Below are positions 11,370 to 30,429 of a stretch of 64,000 nucleotides of DNA, in pieces. The stretch spans positions 11,044,501 to 11,108,500 of the forward strand of contig NC_092323.1 in the NCBI RefSeq assembly GCF_036785885.1. The letters run 5' to 3'. Origin of the DNA: Coffea arabica (Eukaryota; Streptophyta; Magnoliopsida; Gentianales; Rubiaceae). The notes under the pieces were generated by a model. That model was not told the origin of the DNA and did no database searches. It saw nothing but the letters and a program-made list of their open reading frames with translations. Made by a program: the position numbers and the translations under genes. Every line of letters starts with the position of its first letter. The first letter of the stretch is position 1.

Positions 11370-12045
11370 CTGCCATAATCCCGCGAGACGCACCTTGAAA
11401 TGTCCCAGTAGAAGCAGTCGCAAAAGAATCCCAGCCACATGGCCCACAGGCCACAGTCATATTCGCCACCGTTGTGCTTTTTATCCGAGCCATGCTAATT
11501 TTGATTCTTTGCTGGAAAGTGTGTAACAAAATCACTTCGTGTAAAAAAGGACTCACAAAATATATAAAAAAAAGTATGCCGTGTAATTTTGAAAAGAGAA
11601 TAATTTCCTCTCAAGGTACAACGTGAATTTAGGAGATATTACCACGTATCCATCTCATCTCCTAGTTTGAAGACGAATACTTGGACTAATAGTAGTAAGG
11701 TGTTGAATTTGATGAGTTTTTCGATTTTTTTTTTTCTAATGGAAGTGGAATATTTTGAGAACTTAATTCTTAAATGTCCCATAAAAGATAGGAAAACTTG
11801 CAGTGCTAAAATTTGGTGATAAGAGAAGTTTGGGCAGTTGAGGAAGGACTGAAAAAAAAAAAGGCAAATAGAACATTTAGATATTTTTTAATGGTAAAAA
11901 TTAATGTGACCCAAAAGCGCAACAAAAACTTATATTATAGGCGAAAGTGCAAATTACACCAAATGCTGGGGGCTTGGGTTGTTAACCAATTACTACTACA
12001 TTAATCAACCTTCCGCCAGAATTCCCGTTATTTCTAATTACCTGC
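11370..12045. other. Intergenic spacer and distal UGPase upstream region
   Basis: No gene is supported. The stretch is AT-rich and leads into the UGPase promoter. Confidence 0.4.
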
Positions 12046-12121
12046 CACGTGTACTGTCATTTCATTTTTCCTTTCTTTTCATTCCTTCCAAATTCCAATC
12101 TCACAACCGGTCATATATATA
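12046..12121 (+). promoter_or_regulatory. UGPase promoter: G-box plus TATA box
   Basis: CACGTG at 12046-12051, in the context GCCACGTGTAC, is followed by TATATATA at 12114-12121. That places a transcript start near 12145-12155 and a leader of about 115 nt before ATG 12268. A TATA box and proximal G-box fit a strong, sugar- or light-responsive housekeeping promoter; the response is inference. Confidence 0.55.
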
Positions 12122-12267
12122 CCCATACACACATCATCATCAGTTCATCAGTTTCGAAAATCACTCATCATCCTCCTCCTGATCCCTTCTAGAACACTTC
12201 CATTCCCTATTATTCTCTGTCGTTTTCTAGATCGGAGATTTGCGAAAGAAATTGTTGAAAATCATCA

Positions 12268-18674
<6,407 letters not shown>

Positions 18675-18850
18675 GAGGTCTAATTCTCTGGAAGTGATGC
18701 ATAGTTTTGCAGAAGCGATGGGGACTTTTTGGTTGTGATGACACTTGTTTAAGTTTCTATGGGTTATGTAGTCACTTATGGGGCTTGCTTTCTTGGTTGC
18801 CTGATTAGCACATATATAGTTGACGGTAAAAAAATAAATGGACGGTTTTG
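18675..18850 (+). other. Probable UGPase 3' UTR
   Basis: Follows TAA 18672-18674. It is T-rich with a polyadenylation-like AAAAAAATAAAT at about 18828-18838. Confidence 0.5.
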
Positions 18851-19559
18851 TTCCGCAATGCTGAGTTGTTATATGTGTTTTATTTTTTATTTTTTAGTAC
18901 ATGTTATCAAATTGTGATCGTCAGTAGAGAAGTTTCGACTTTTGAGGCCGTAAAAATTGCATCCGCAAGTCAAATTTTCCTAGGGTTTTTATTTGCCGGA
19001 GATTGTTGCACCTTGAACTCTAGATGGTATCTCCGTTTATTCTTGAAGGTGGTGCACTTGAGTTTCCATCAACAATTAGATTTTTTTTTTTGGTTTTTAC
19101 CTACTCAACCCAAGTTGCAAAATGGACAAAGTTCTTGGTTGACAGTTATTCCAGGTAAGCAAATGCATTGTCACCGATGAAGGGACTGCAATTTTACCTT
19201 CGTCCCGGTGCCAGTGCTTTTCCAGAAAAGCTTGTCTGGCAAAACATGGGGGCGGTTGCTCTAGTTTTGCTGCCTATTTAAGTAACCCAAATGGTATTAA
19301 CACCGGCAAAAAAAATGTCTTGCAACTCATCATTGCTTTCGTTTTCAAGGCGGTGATGGTGGTCACAAGTTCCTCTAGAAGTATCAATGCTATCTGGCTT
19401 TAAGTAAGAATATGATACAATTCTCAACATAAACGACGGAAGCACCGAAGAGAGTTGATTTATAATTCTTTAGTGCTTAATTTCCGTAAATCACAAATTA
19501 GTCATAAATTTAGATTCAGACTCTTTCATGATTTATTGGGCAAAGACCAAACATTTCCT
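18851..19559. other. Intergenic spacer between UGPase and the HDG remnant
   Basis: I see no supported gene or repeat. The open frame around 18848-19180 has no recognisable domain and lies just past the UGPase 3' end. Confidence 0.4.
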
Positions 19560-20220
19560 AAAGTACATGCTTGTTGATGGAATTTTCTTCATAATTCGAG
19601 ATTGCGTATAAATTTTAAAAATTCAAAGCCTATTTAAGTAATTTCTGATGGAAATATATTGGTACTGGTACAGTAGTACACATTTATGCAATTTTGCATT
19701 ACAAAATACAAATATGTCTTACACTTCTATTTTTATTGGTTCCAGCGAAAAAGAGTGAAACCTAATACTCCCCGAAGTATCAACGTGTAGTAGTCATGGG
19801 CTCCAACAGTAAAACACGAATATATCAAAAAGTGTTCATAGGTTTTGTTTTATCTTTGGAAAACTGGTAAGATACCTCAAATACTTGATTATCATGTTGT
19901 ACGAGAAAATAGAAAAAGATGCACATATTTTGCACATACATACATCAATTTTGATGTTTGAGAACTTCCAGCCTATTAAATGCGATTCATATTTTTTCTA
20001 TGGGATTCTATTAAAACTAAAGCTTATTTCGTAGTTGATGAGTAGAGGACAAAAGAGGAAAAAAAAAAAACATGAAGGAGAAAGAGATATGAAACTAGGT
20101 CCTGAAATACATCAATCAAGTACTGATAGTAATTGCATAATTCCCGAATCTATTGATGATTCTATCGAGGGGCTAGAGCCGTTGATATGAATTATTTTGG
20201 TAGATATTATGTTGTAACTT
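19560..20220 (-). pseudogene. Decayed partial tandem copy of the HD-Zip IV gene
   Basis: Three collinear blocks resemble the intact minus-strand HD-Zip IV gene next door. Block 19585-19760 matches its 3' flank at 20887-21055. Block 19771-19945 matches the start of its last exon plus the intron before it (21487-21655). Block 20056-20215 matches part of the START-domain exon and the adjoining intron (23350-23520). Most of the last exon and all exons between are deleted, and the exon piece is shifted and substituted. The order and strand are the same as in the parent, pointing to a tandem duplication followed by internal deletions. It has no coding potential. Confidence 0.75.
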
Positions 20221-21144
20221 TCAAAATAAAGAAGATAGTTAGTACATAGTTTTTGATAGAACTCTACCAAAAGAAGTGGGGGCTGTGCCTCTGGTGTTAA
20301 CCCGCCTGACCGCCACTGATGCCTATTCTTATGCACATTGAAGTAGCAGCAATAGAATATCCAGCCAACCAAAAAAAAAAAGAAAGGAAAAAGAAAGTTT
20401 TAGACGATTTAGTGTCAATTCTGTAGTCGTAATTAGCAAGAAAATTGATTTACATGAGCAAGGCTATTCACTTAAATTCAAGGCCTGTGGTGACTCAACT
20501 TTTAAATTATTTTGTTTCCAAGTGCAGGAAAATTAGCTGGTGAAACCATCCTTAGTAGTAGTTCCAAGAATGCATGAAAGTAGTAACGCTATTCACTGTC
20601 ATATTCTATCATGAATGGGTACGATTTCCATTAAAACATTTTGTGCATGTAATGTGAAATGGAATATTGGTTCTCATGGAACATGAGGAATTAATCATAG
20701 GGTTGCAGATATGTTTGACCGACAGATTTCTTATACATGCAATTTGATTATTGGGACAAGCAAAAGTATTTGTGAAAGAAGTGGATATGATAAGAATTGA
20801 TAACTAACTACCAATCTTATTATATAATGTTTAAGTGACCATGTTGATTAAATCTAACAAAGTTTGGACTTATAAGAACTTCTACATAGTTAGAGATTAA
20901 CTACAAACTTTTAAAAATACAAAGCCTTTTCAAGTAATTTTCGATGAAAAGATATGGGAAGAGTACACATTCATGCATGCATGCATGCAATTTTGCATTA
21001 AGAATAGGCCTTATACTTCTAATGTATATTTGTTATAGCAAATGGAAAAAAGTGAAAACTAAAACATCTCAAACATCCTTGTAGGGATTTACTAACAAAT
21101 TAAGAAACATTTATATTCAAATCCCATTACAGAAGCAATCAAAT
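20221..21144. other. Intergenic spacer and HDG 3' flank
   Basis: No gene is seen. It contains a CATG microsatellite near 20973-20991 and, from about 20887, the HDG downstream sequence that is duplicated at 19585. Confidence 0.4.
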
Positions 21145-24100
21145 TCACCCAAACCTAGATCCTACTGCTAATCTAATCTTTTGCACAGTGGAGCTTATAA
21201 GAGCATGAATTGTGGCCACCGAATCTGTGATTAGTTGGTCAGAAAATGTGTCGGGGCGCACCATTATTTGGAAAGCCACAGTGAGCAGTGAACTGTTCGA
21301 TCCGATCATGCTAGAACTAGAAGAAGCTCCGGCTCTAGCTCCACCATCAACTCCGTCACTTGAGATGATAAAGCCCGATGGTAAAACATTTGTATCTGTG
21401 GTGTCTTGACCACTTATTGCAGAAGTGATGGTTGAAACTGGCACTGGAGCATAAATCAGATTAGCCCCTAACAAGTCGATGCTGCTTTCTTGAAGTATCA
21501 ACATGTTTTCCTTGGGATTAGCGGGCTGCAACCATTATATATGAGTCAATATTAAAAGTGTTCATAGGTTTTAATATATGGAAAACTAATCAGATACTCA
21601 AAATGCTTATTGCCATATGATGCAAGAAATTTGAAAAATAAAAAAACATCAAAATGTTTACCTGCATGAGCGAGATGCAGTTTCCAGGGTGAGTGCCCGT
21701 GGAGATGTGTGCAATTTCATGAACAGGATTTCCTTCGGACAGAGCATTCCACTACAAATTATATGGAGGGAAAATTATCAATAGGTTAATTTTATTTATT
21801 TTTGATTAAAGACTAGAATCTCAAAACTTGTACTATAATTCTCTATGTAGACAAAATGCTATAGTGCATTCATCGTGCAAGTTTATGTGAAGGTTGCATT
21901 TGATCTAACCAAAAAAAAAAAACTTCATGATTTCCAACTAAATTTAAAAAACGTTTGATTAATAGATGCTATGACTAACAAGAAAATTGGTGAATAGGGA
22001 ATAAAACCTGGTCTCTTGCATGCTCATCTTTGAAGAAATCAAACAGATTCTCAAAGGAAGTTGGAAGCCGCAGGGACGCAGCAACACAAGCGATCATGTT
22101 ATTGGGTTGGCCGGAAGTATCACTTCTATGAACAGAGACTCGAAACCCATTTCTGTTCAATTCTGACAGCTGAGGGAGATCTAATTTCTCTGGCATGCTT
22201 AATATGTGACAGAAGTTTTTGACCATCTTGTGAGAAAGTTTTGTCAGGCTTTTCCGACCTTCAGGTGCATCAATAACTGGATGAAATTAACAGCAAAGCA
22301 GAAAAGCTCAAGAAAGTTGGAATAAAATCTCAAAAATCAGTCTTTCTAAAAAATTTTAAATAGAAACTTGATTTGTGAGTACCTCCTTCAAGTTCATGTC
22401 CAGGAGAAGGTCTTGGTCCCATTGAAAATGCAAATCTCTCACACATCCTTTGCAAAGTAACAATCCATCTCTTGGCTCCATATGCTTGAGAATCACAAAC
22501 CATATCTTTATAAAGAGGGTGAGTAAGAGATCTATCATCCACTTGAACATGTTCAACCCATGCCACCTACGGACAAGGATATAAATATCAGCTAGGTTGA
22601 ATACGTATGTCTACTAGCAATTTCTTGGTTGATGCTATCTAAAACTTGATTAGGTACTGATTTATATTTTTTTTAGGTACTGACTCTATCATTTTTAGCA
22701 CACAGTAAAAATACAGCACACAATATGCACGAATTAGATCTTGTTAGAAAAATAATAAACAAATATATGAACTGTCATGTAAACTGATATTTGTTTATAC
22801 TTGTTTCGATCAATCTTAAGTCTCAACTGAAACAAATGATGAAATGAGCACTGGAACTTACATTTGCTTTTCCATTGGGCATGTCTTGAATAAGGCAACC
22901 GGAAGGAAACATCCATGTTTGTGAAGAAGAAGCATCTTCTAGCTCCTTAAGGGAATCATAGGAAACATTTACGATCACCCACGTTGTTGAATCAAGTTGT
23001 CGGATATAACGAAGGAACGCCAACTCTCTGGGTGCAACAAGAGGTGAAAGAACGTGCAACTTTTCATGCATCTGCAATAACACATCCATAAAAATTAATC
23101 AGTTTTGTATTCCAATGGCTACTACTACGTGATCAAATTTTCATTAAGCAAAATTACAAAAGAATTATACCACAAATAGAGAACCACCCCTTTTTCCCGT
23201 GTCAAGCGCTTCAATTGTCCTAACTTTGGTGACAATTGTAGGAAAAAAGTCCATCCATTTTTCCTGTAACATGAATAAGACATTAAAAGATAAATGGAAT
23301 ACTTACGTGCTATTGAATCTAATAAAACTAAATCATATCTCATATCTCATATTTGATGGATTAAAGGAAAAAAAAGAAAAAAAAAAAAGGAGCAAGAGAT
23401 ATTAGAGTAAACCGGATCTTGAAATATATCAATCAAGTGCCTGGCAGTAATTGGCACAAGTCCTGAATCTCTTGATGATTCTATCCAAGAACTAGAGCTG
23501 TTGATATGGGATATTTTGGGATATAGCTTGTCATAAGTTTCCCGATGAATCAGATATCTCTCATTAGTTGGAGACTTAACCCATAAGGGCTCATTTCCTC
23601 GGAAAAGCTCTAACAATTCATCCATGGCATTAACAGCAGTTTCAACCATCACAGATTTTTCCATCTCTTGTATTTCAGAGAGCCTTTGAGGTAACAATGT
23701 GGTCATTGAAGTCCCTGGAATATTTTCACCTAAATATGATAGGGGACTAAAAGATGGTGGCAAATAAGATTCGAGTGCTCCAGATCTTCTGGAAAAAGTG
23801 GATACCACACGGGATGCCCTTTCAAGCTGCAAATATACATAGCAAAACAAATAAATCAGTAGTAGTTAATTAGGAAATGTAAAAGGTAAATTAGATTTTG
23901 TTAAAGTTATATTTGAAAATTTTAAATACATGAAGATAGATTAGAGTACCTCTTGTTTCAACCAAGCATTTTCAACTCGTAATCTTTCTAGATTTCTTTG
24001 CCTTGCTTCTTCTCCAGAAGATGCATCCTCACATTTTGGGCATACAAGATTCCTTAACGCTTCTCTCATAACAAGATTCTCATAATAGAATCTGTCATTT

Positions 24101-25938
24101 TCAACTCTAAGGGCATCGTTGTCAGCTCGTTCATTGTGGCTCTGGAAAAAAAAAAAAAGAAGATCAAATCATAGTAGATGATTTTCAATGTCCCTAAATT
24201 TTTATTTGAAATCATATTTAGATCCTATAGTGTGACCGCGCGTGCAACTCATGTGACAACCATCAAAGATATTATTATTGTTGCCAAAGGCAACATTATC
24301 CCAAAAAAAAAAAAAAAACAGTTCTCACCGTTTCCATTTTCCAATAGATTCTTATTTCTCTGTCTAAAATTGTCGAGCCCAACTCACCAACATCAAGATA
24401 ATATATTCACCAAGTAAATATATATCATTAGTATTCTCAATTTCTTTTGAATGTGAAATGGGACAGGAACTCGAATAATGAGTCCTAACATTTGAACATG
24501 CAATATTAATTAGAAATGTGAGGGAGCTCTTAGATATTTTTAACCAAAAACATCAATTTTACTCATTAATTCAATTATGAAAGAAAAGTACAGAACTTGA
24601 AGAAACATATTTAAGCACAAGGACCTTCCAATAATCATCCAATGAATCTCATGCATTCGTCCCATTTTATAGAAAGAGAAGTAGTGCGACCAAAGAGCAG
24701 TTGATATCTTCCGTAAACTCCCAATATTGGATAAGAGCAAAGATTCAATGGTACAAACAAAAAAACAAAATAGTTTTTTTCTTCCGTATGAAACTACACT
24801 TTGATTCTTTATGGATTTGATTTCCAAAAAAAAAAAAAAGACACTACCTATGAGTTGTTGCCTACGTTATGCATAGACCCTTTACGAGAGAATGAAAGAT
24901 ATTGGAAATACGTGGTTTTCTCATTGATGATAGTGCTCTTGAATGGTTATCACATGAGTTGCACATGAAGAATGACACAAAAAAAAAGTAGCATTTTAAA
25001 AGAACTAAAAATATAAAAAAATAAAGAAATAATATACCTTTGTTTGGGTTCTTTTATTTTGGAACCAGAACTTGATTTGTCTAGGTTCAAGCCCTAGTTC
25101 TCTACTTAATTGTCTCCGTTGATTTTCATCTGGATGAGGACAGTCTTTGAAAAACCTACCAACCAAAACATCTTGTAAAGACGTAGGATTAGAAGAATAA
25201 TATAAGTGCTACTTTCTTTTATTTTTTCAAAAACAAAATGAACTATATCTGTCCAAGATGTGTGCAAAAAAAAAATTACATGGGTCATCATAAATTTTAA
25301 ATTTAATAAAAATCTATCATGCTTGCAAGAAAACATGGAGAAATAAAATGAACAGAAAAGAGTAAATACACAAATGTTTAGAAAGGATCTAGCATGTAAA
25401 ATGTAAACTAAAACTTTTGAAAGTTTCATTGAAACGTATAAGATGGTAAATAATACTGTTATCTCTACATAAACTAACAATAGAAATAATAATTATCTTG
25501 TAAAAAGGATTTACCACTAAATTGGGTTTACATATAAATTCCAACATTTCAATAGAAGAAAAGAGAGAAAATAGTTATGTTTTGCATCATAAATCAAAAT
25601 AATTAACACAAACTTTTTTATTTATGATGATTTACTAAAATCAAGTAATATTGATATTTCAAAGAAGATTAAGATGTGTTTTAGTGTATTTAAGTAGCTT
25701 TAAACAACGTTTTTGCAAATAATTATTAGTATTTCATGATCATCAAGATAATCCTTAGGAACTTCATATGCACAAATACTACGAGGGTGAGTAAGAGAAA
25801 TTTCTATTCTTACTCTTCAAGTCGTTGGATTTGTTCAGCGGAGTGTCGATGATACTGTTTTCTCTCCCTCTCCCTTCTTGAGTTTGAAGAATCGTCATGT
25901 TCATCAGCTGATCCACTGCCCTCAGGTGCAAAATCCAT
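21145..25938 (-). CDS. HDG-like: HD-Zip class IV homeodomain-START transcription factor
   Basis: Ten exons on the minus strand join in frame to 691 residues: 25814-25938, 25038-25155, 23950-24141, 23413-23826, 23171-23263, 22862-23071, 22383-22566, 22008-22276, 21662-21751 and 21145-21525. The homeodomain is at about 25-81 (helix 3 [13 protein letters not shown]), then a zipper-loop-zipper at 82-145 with a CPKC pair in the loop, a START domain from about 185 to 410, and a C-terminal START-associated region with [10 protein letters not shown]. Such factors act in nuclei of the epidermis, and some also in gametophytes. The MDF start and the SHNERADN junction resemble the HDG8/9/10 group, and overall length also fits HDG11/12. 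The residue after WFQN is Lys where Arg is usual. The start was chosen at the first Met before the acidic/serine N-terminus; a 5' UTR exon upstream is likely. Confidence 0.93.
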
Positions 25939-28786
25939 TTCTGCCTTCACAGTAACAAAAAAAAAAAAGAGTGAAGGTATTGTAGTAAACAATATTGACT
26001 GGGACAACACGACTTACGCCTAACTAGTCTACTTTTTAGTACTTATATCGATATAGTAAAAGCATCATATTCACCACTAATCTTGAATGACATCACCTAT
26101 GAAATTTTCACAAAATAAATACCATATACAAAAGAAAGAGGCATTCGAAAGAAGAAAGAAGTTCCTTCTACCTAGTATACTTTTGCTTCAAATTGGAGTT
26201 ATGTTTCCTCGTTCTCTATGCACCAACAATTTTTGGATGGAGATGCAGAGCTTTTCTTATCCTTAATGCTAGCTGTGAATAGCATGGCCATGGGGTTTGC
26301 TTGTCTATGCTCATATAATAGCATGTGCTACTCCATATAAAGAAAGTCAGGTAGGCAATTTCCTACATAATCCAGAATCTAAAATGAGCTAAAATAGTAG
26401 GAATCAAGATATTTGTCTTAAAGGAAATAAAAACTTTAACATGTATGACTAGACCAAGCATGGAAAAGTATCAAAATACATTGACCTTAGCCTTATTTGC
26501 ACATTATCATGTTAATCATTTTTTGTTTAACGCAGCGAGTTACCATTTTCGATGTCTATGAGCCAACTCAGGATACTTAATTTAAGGCGATCGATCAAGT
26601 AATTTTCATTAAACAATGAATTTAAGGTGATCGATCATGTAATTTTCATTAAATATTATTCAATAACGAATGCTTAATCAAGAAAATCACCTAATTATTG
26701 CTTAAAAATTTAATTAAACTTTTAATTAGCGTGTTGTGGAATTGAAAAATTTTCTAATTAAGAAGTATTGCGGAGAACTTCCAAATAATTGTTTTGTTTT
26801 TGTTTTGAGAACTTGATTAGCTCATTATTTTCTTTTCTTTTATTAACGGTTAATTTATTTTTGCATTACACTAACTTGTCATATATAATTTGTCTAAAAC
26901 ACTTATCCAAACGACATATAATCATTCCAATTAAGAATTGAAGGCCAAACTTATATTAAAATCTGGCAAGATTCAAGGGATCAAGCTAAATCTATTATTT
27001 TTCATACATTTAATCTCTATCTTGTTAAGAGATAACAACAATTATACTATTATTTCTATGCTAGGTCCTTAGAAATCCTAATGCCATGTTATCAGGTTCC
27101 ACTTTTTAAAAATAATCTCAAATTTCTGACTATAGGATAGGAAAATATTTTTTCTATGCGAGACATGTAGCAAAGATGTGTTTTTAAATAAATCTCAATA
27201 AACAATTACTGTGCTAAAATACTTTTTACATATACTTAATCGTGGATATCATCATTGCTTTTTCCTAGTAAATCACGTTCTCTTTGTTAGAACATAGTTA
27301 ATCACTTTGTCTAGCAGAATTATCAATCCAAGATAATTATATATCGTAATTTAACTAATTCTCACATACAAGTAATCATTGCTGTTGTGGTTGATATAAA
27401 TGTTTGCTAGAAGAAAATTACAAAGTCAATGTAACCATGATATGGCATGATAATAGGGCTTTCTAAAGTGATACTTCCTATTGCAAAAAAGGAGTACCAT
27501 TGTTTCTAGATTGTTTATCTACTAATGTACATAGTGTACATGTATAGTTATTATTGACATATTATCTCCATCAATCTCTTTTAAATACAACCAATAAATA
27601 TTGTTAGTCTATGACCTAAATGTTGCAGTAGGAGAGATTAATTACTTTGTAGTTGATTGATTTATGTTATCTTGAATGCAATATGTATTATAGTTATGAT
27701 ACTTGTATTATCAAAGGATTAAATCCTATAGGATACAACTTTGAGATTATAAGATCTAATCAAAACAAACCCTATAAGAATTAATGGTAAGATGAAATTA
27801 CGATTCATCAAATTGTTATTAATTACTTATATAGTTCAAATTTTTTTTGTAAAACGATATTAAATAAAAAAAAATTAACTACATGATTAATAGTGCCATC
27901 TAGCTTTATAAGAATATACCGCCAAAATTGCAAATCTGTGTTCAAAAACTAAGGGGGAAAATCGAATTTCATTGTGAGCACTTAATTTTTGCTATTAAAT
28001 TAAACAATTATAAGCACAACTAGTTTTGGAAGACTACAGTAATGTTTACATACTTTTACTTTTTTACATGTACATTACAATCAACTTGCTTTGGAAATTA
28101 AAAAAAAAAAAAAAACTTGCTTTGGAAATATGTTTGCATCGCTAAAGGTCCATTACGTTCCAAAGTTAGATATAACCCTCGAGTATTTTTACCTTCAAAC
28201 TGCGAACATAGAGATATATAATTAACCACTTTCATAATAGTATGCATGCACATATCAATGAAGACATATAAATGCTACCAAATTTTAAGAATCTCCATTC
28301 TGTAGTACGTCATTTTTCCCAAAATTTTCATGCAGGTACAATTAGACTTGTCATTAGCTATTCTTTGATATTTATACATTAATATAAATAAACCCTTCTT
28401 GGAACTTGCATTTCTAATCAAGCTTGACATGTTACAAATTAACCAACAAGTCATGAATTTGAGATTTTCCCCTACTCCACTATTAAAATGTCTATCCTCA
28501 ACTATCAAAAAAGCTGTAAATTGTAAGAAGAATACATGCAATTTCCCCAAAATTTAAGATTCCGTGAATATTTAATAATCATTTCTCTCATGAAATCCAA
28601 GACATACACACCAAAAACGTCAAAGTAATAATTCACTAAAGCATCAAGCAGTATGGAAAAATGATTAATATTGCAAATTTGATGGGTAAGAAACCTGTAC
28701 TTCCTAATCACCAATGCATTTTTTTATTCTTTAGTGTTAAATTTGTTCATGAAATGTTTGAATACTAGGACTGGCGAATGGATGCT
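25939..28786. other. Gene-poor AT-rich interval
   Basis: The first 250 bases are probably HDG 5' leader and promoter. The remainder shows no supported coding gene or RNA; open frames are short and unlike any family. It holds a small tandem repeat at 26579-26655. Confidence 0.5.
26579..26655. repeat. Short tandem repeat, 40-bp unit, two copies
   Basis: The unit AATTTAAGGCGATCGATCAA... at 26579-26618 is repeated at 26619-26655 with few changes. Each copy carries a GATCGATC palindrome followed by TAATTTTCATTAAA. Confidence 0.7.
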
Positions 28787-28804
28787 TGTCAGAAATGTTA
28801 TAGC

Positions 28805-29212
28805 TAGGGCTGCAAACGAATCGAGCTGCTCGCGAGTCGAGTTCAAGCTGGCTCAAGTCGAAATCGAGTTCAAAATATTAAGCTCGTTAGCTCGCGAGCT
28901 CAAGTATATATATATATATTTTTTGTTTTAAGTATATATATATTTTTTATTTTTTATTTTAATAGTAAAATTACATATATATCCTTAATATTTTATTATT
29001 TATTAAAAAAATATTTATTTTATTTATTTTTTAAAAAATAAAATAATTATTTTTTATTTTTTCGAGCTCGGCTCGAATCAAGTCGAGTCGAGCTCGAGCT
29101 TGAAATTGTGAGCTCGTCGAGCTCGAGATCGAGTTTGAGTTTAATGAATTTATGTCGAGACTCGGCTCGATTAGGCCAAAACTCGACTCGATTCGGCTCG
29201 TTTGCAGCCCTA
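28805..29212. mobile_element. hAT-type MITE, copy 3 (408 bp, perfect ends)
   Basis: The termini TAGGGCTGCAAACGA (28805-28819) and TCGTTTGCAGCCCTA (29198-29212) are exact inverted repeats. Perfect 8-bp target duplications GTTATAGC lie at 28797-28804 and 29213-29220. Subterminal arms are full of GAGCTCGAG/CTCGAGCTC words that can fold, and the core is AT-rich. No coding frame. The exact ends and duplication suggest the youngest insertion of the family here. Confidence 0.92.
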
Positions 29213-29533
29213 GTTATAGCTAGAAATTGATATGCATCAATTTTGTTTTAAAATACTGTATAATTTGCAATTGGTTAGCTAAAAGATTTATGGATTTTGA
29301 GGAGGGTCTTTTATTCAAAAAGTTCCCCAACCCCATACTTTTAAATAGAGGTGTTCAAATTTCATAAAAAACCAAAGAACCGACCAATCCAATCTAGATT
29401 GGATTTAGATTCTGGCAAAACAAGAATTTAGTAAAATCAAAATATATTCAATTATAATGTTTGGTAAAATAGTTTGGGAACGGATATTAAAAATATATTA
29501 TCAAATTATCAGTTATTGATCGAATCTTTGAAA

Positions 29534-29536
<3 letters not shown>

Positions 29537-29597
<61 letters not shown>
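29537..29597. repeat. (TA)n microsatellite, about 60 bp
   Basis: An uninterrupted TA dinucleotide run inside the composite element. Confidence 0.95.
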
Positions 29598-29600
<3 letters not shown>

Positions 29601-29854
29601 ACACAAACACATTACAAAATATTGGTAATGAGTAATTAATTAACTATTGACTACTAACTAGTGGTCCAGTGTAGTATTACTAGCTAAATGGATTGAATTT
29701 TGTTGAAAACATATATGGGATATTATTTTCGTACAATAATTTTTTATAGAAATAAAAATATTTTAACTTACAATTGACATTTTACATTTCGGATATTATC
29801 CGATCACCAATGTCCAATTTACCAAATTAAAGTTTGGACAATAATTGGATATTG

Positions 29855-30105
29855 GTTTTTTTTTTCTTTTTCATATTCTTCCCACTTCCCTACTCCCTTC
29901 CTAAACCCTTACCCCAAACCTGCCAGACTAGGAGTCGAACTCTCAACTTGACAGGTGAGAGCATAGCTCCTGGCCAACAGTCCAGCGAGTTACTGGTTAA
30001 TCAGTTATTGGTCTTAAAAACTCCTAACCTGACTGATAGGCGAGAGCATGGCGTCTTGACCAACAGCCCAACGAACTGTTGGTTAATTGGTTATTGGTCT
30101 TAAAA
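29855..30105 (-). mobile_element. SINE-like element with a duplicated tRNA-like head
   Basis: Read on the minus strand, an A-box-like word (AACTCGCTGGACTG) is followed about 45 nt later by a B-box-like GAGTTCGACTCC, then a body that ends in an A-rich tail (the T run at 29857-29872 on the plus strand). A second, diverged copy of the tRNA-like head (AACAGTTCGTTGGGCTG...) precedes it, giving two units of about 90 bp each ending in TTATTGGTCTTAAAAA on the plus strand. No clean target duplication was found, so the SINE call is tentative. Confidence 0.4.
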
Positions 30106-30429
30106 AATCAATTTTCCAATTCTCAAGATTTTTTTTTTTTTTTTTACTGAATTATCAATTACCGGCCAATGAACATCCTTAGTTCTAAATACACAGTCGA
30201 AAAGAAAATCAATTCAAATACACGGTCTCCATTCTCTCTGGACCTTTTTGGCAGTTAAAGGCCAAACAAACCAAAAAAAAAGCCCAAAATGCTCCAAGAT
30301 CTGATTGGCATTGCATTCGTAATTCCAAAAGCCCAAAGTTCAAATGGTGTAAATTTAAGATACAACTGAATATAAATGGGCCAAATTTAAGTCCTAGACC
30401 CAGCCCATCTACAACAACCAAAATGATAT

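Larger units (their letters stand above)
29346..30181. mobile_element. hAT-like MITE hosting a TA microsatellite and a SINE-like insert
   Basis: The left end TAGAGGTGTTCAAATT and right end AATGAACATCCTTA are approximate inverted repeats. The flanks CTTTTAAA (29338-29345) and GTTCTAAA (30182-30189) match at 6 of 8 positions, as for an old hAT-type duplication. Inside are a TA run at about 29537-29597 and the tRNA-like repeat at 29855-30105. Confidence 0.5.

Noticed and set aside
19204-19400. Possible extra UGPase exon or nested gene downstream of the stop
   Set aside because: UGPase already ends at the conserved NGPEDI stop with normal length; the sequence here has no coding character.
29930-29945. 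B-box-like sequence suggesting a functional tRNA gene on the minus strand
   Set aside because: No acceptor stem, anticodon arm or cloverleaf could be formed; the context of an A-rich tail and duplication fits a SINE-like repeat better.
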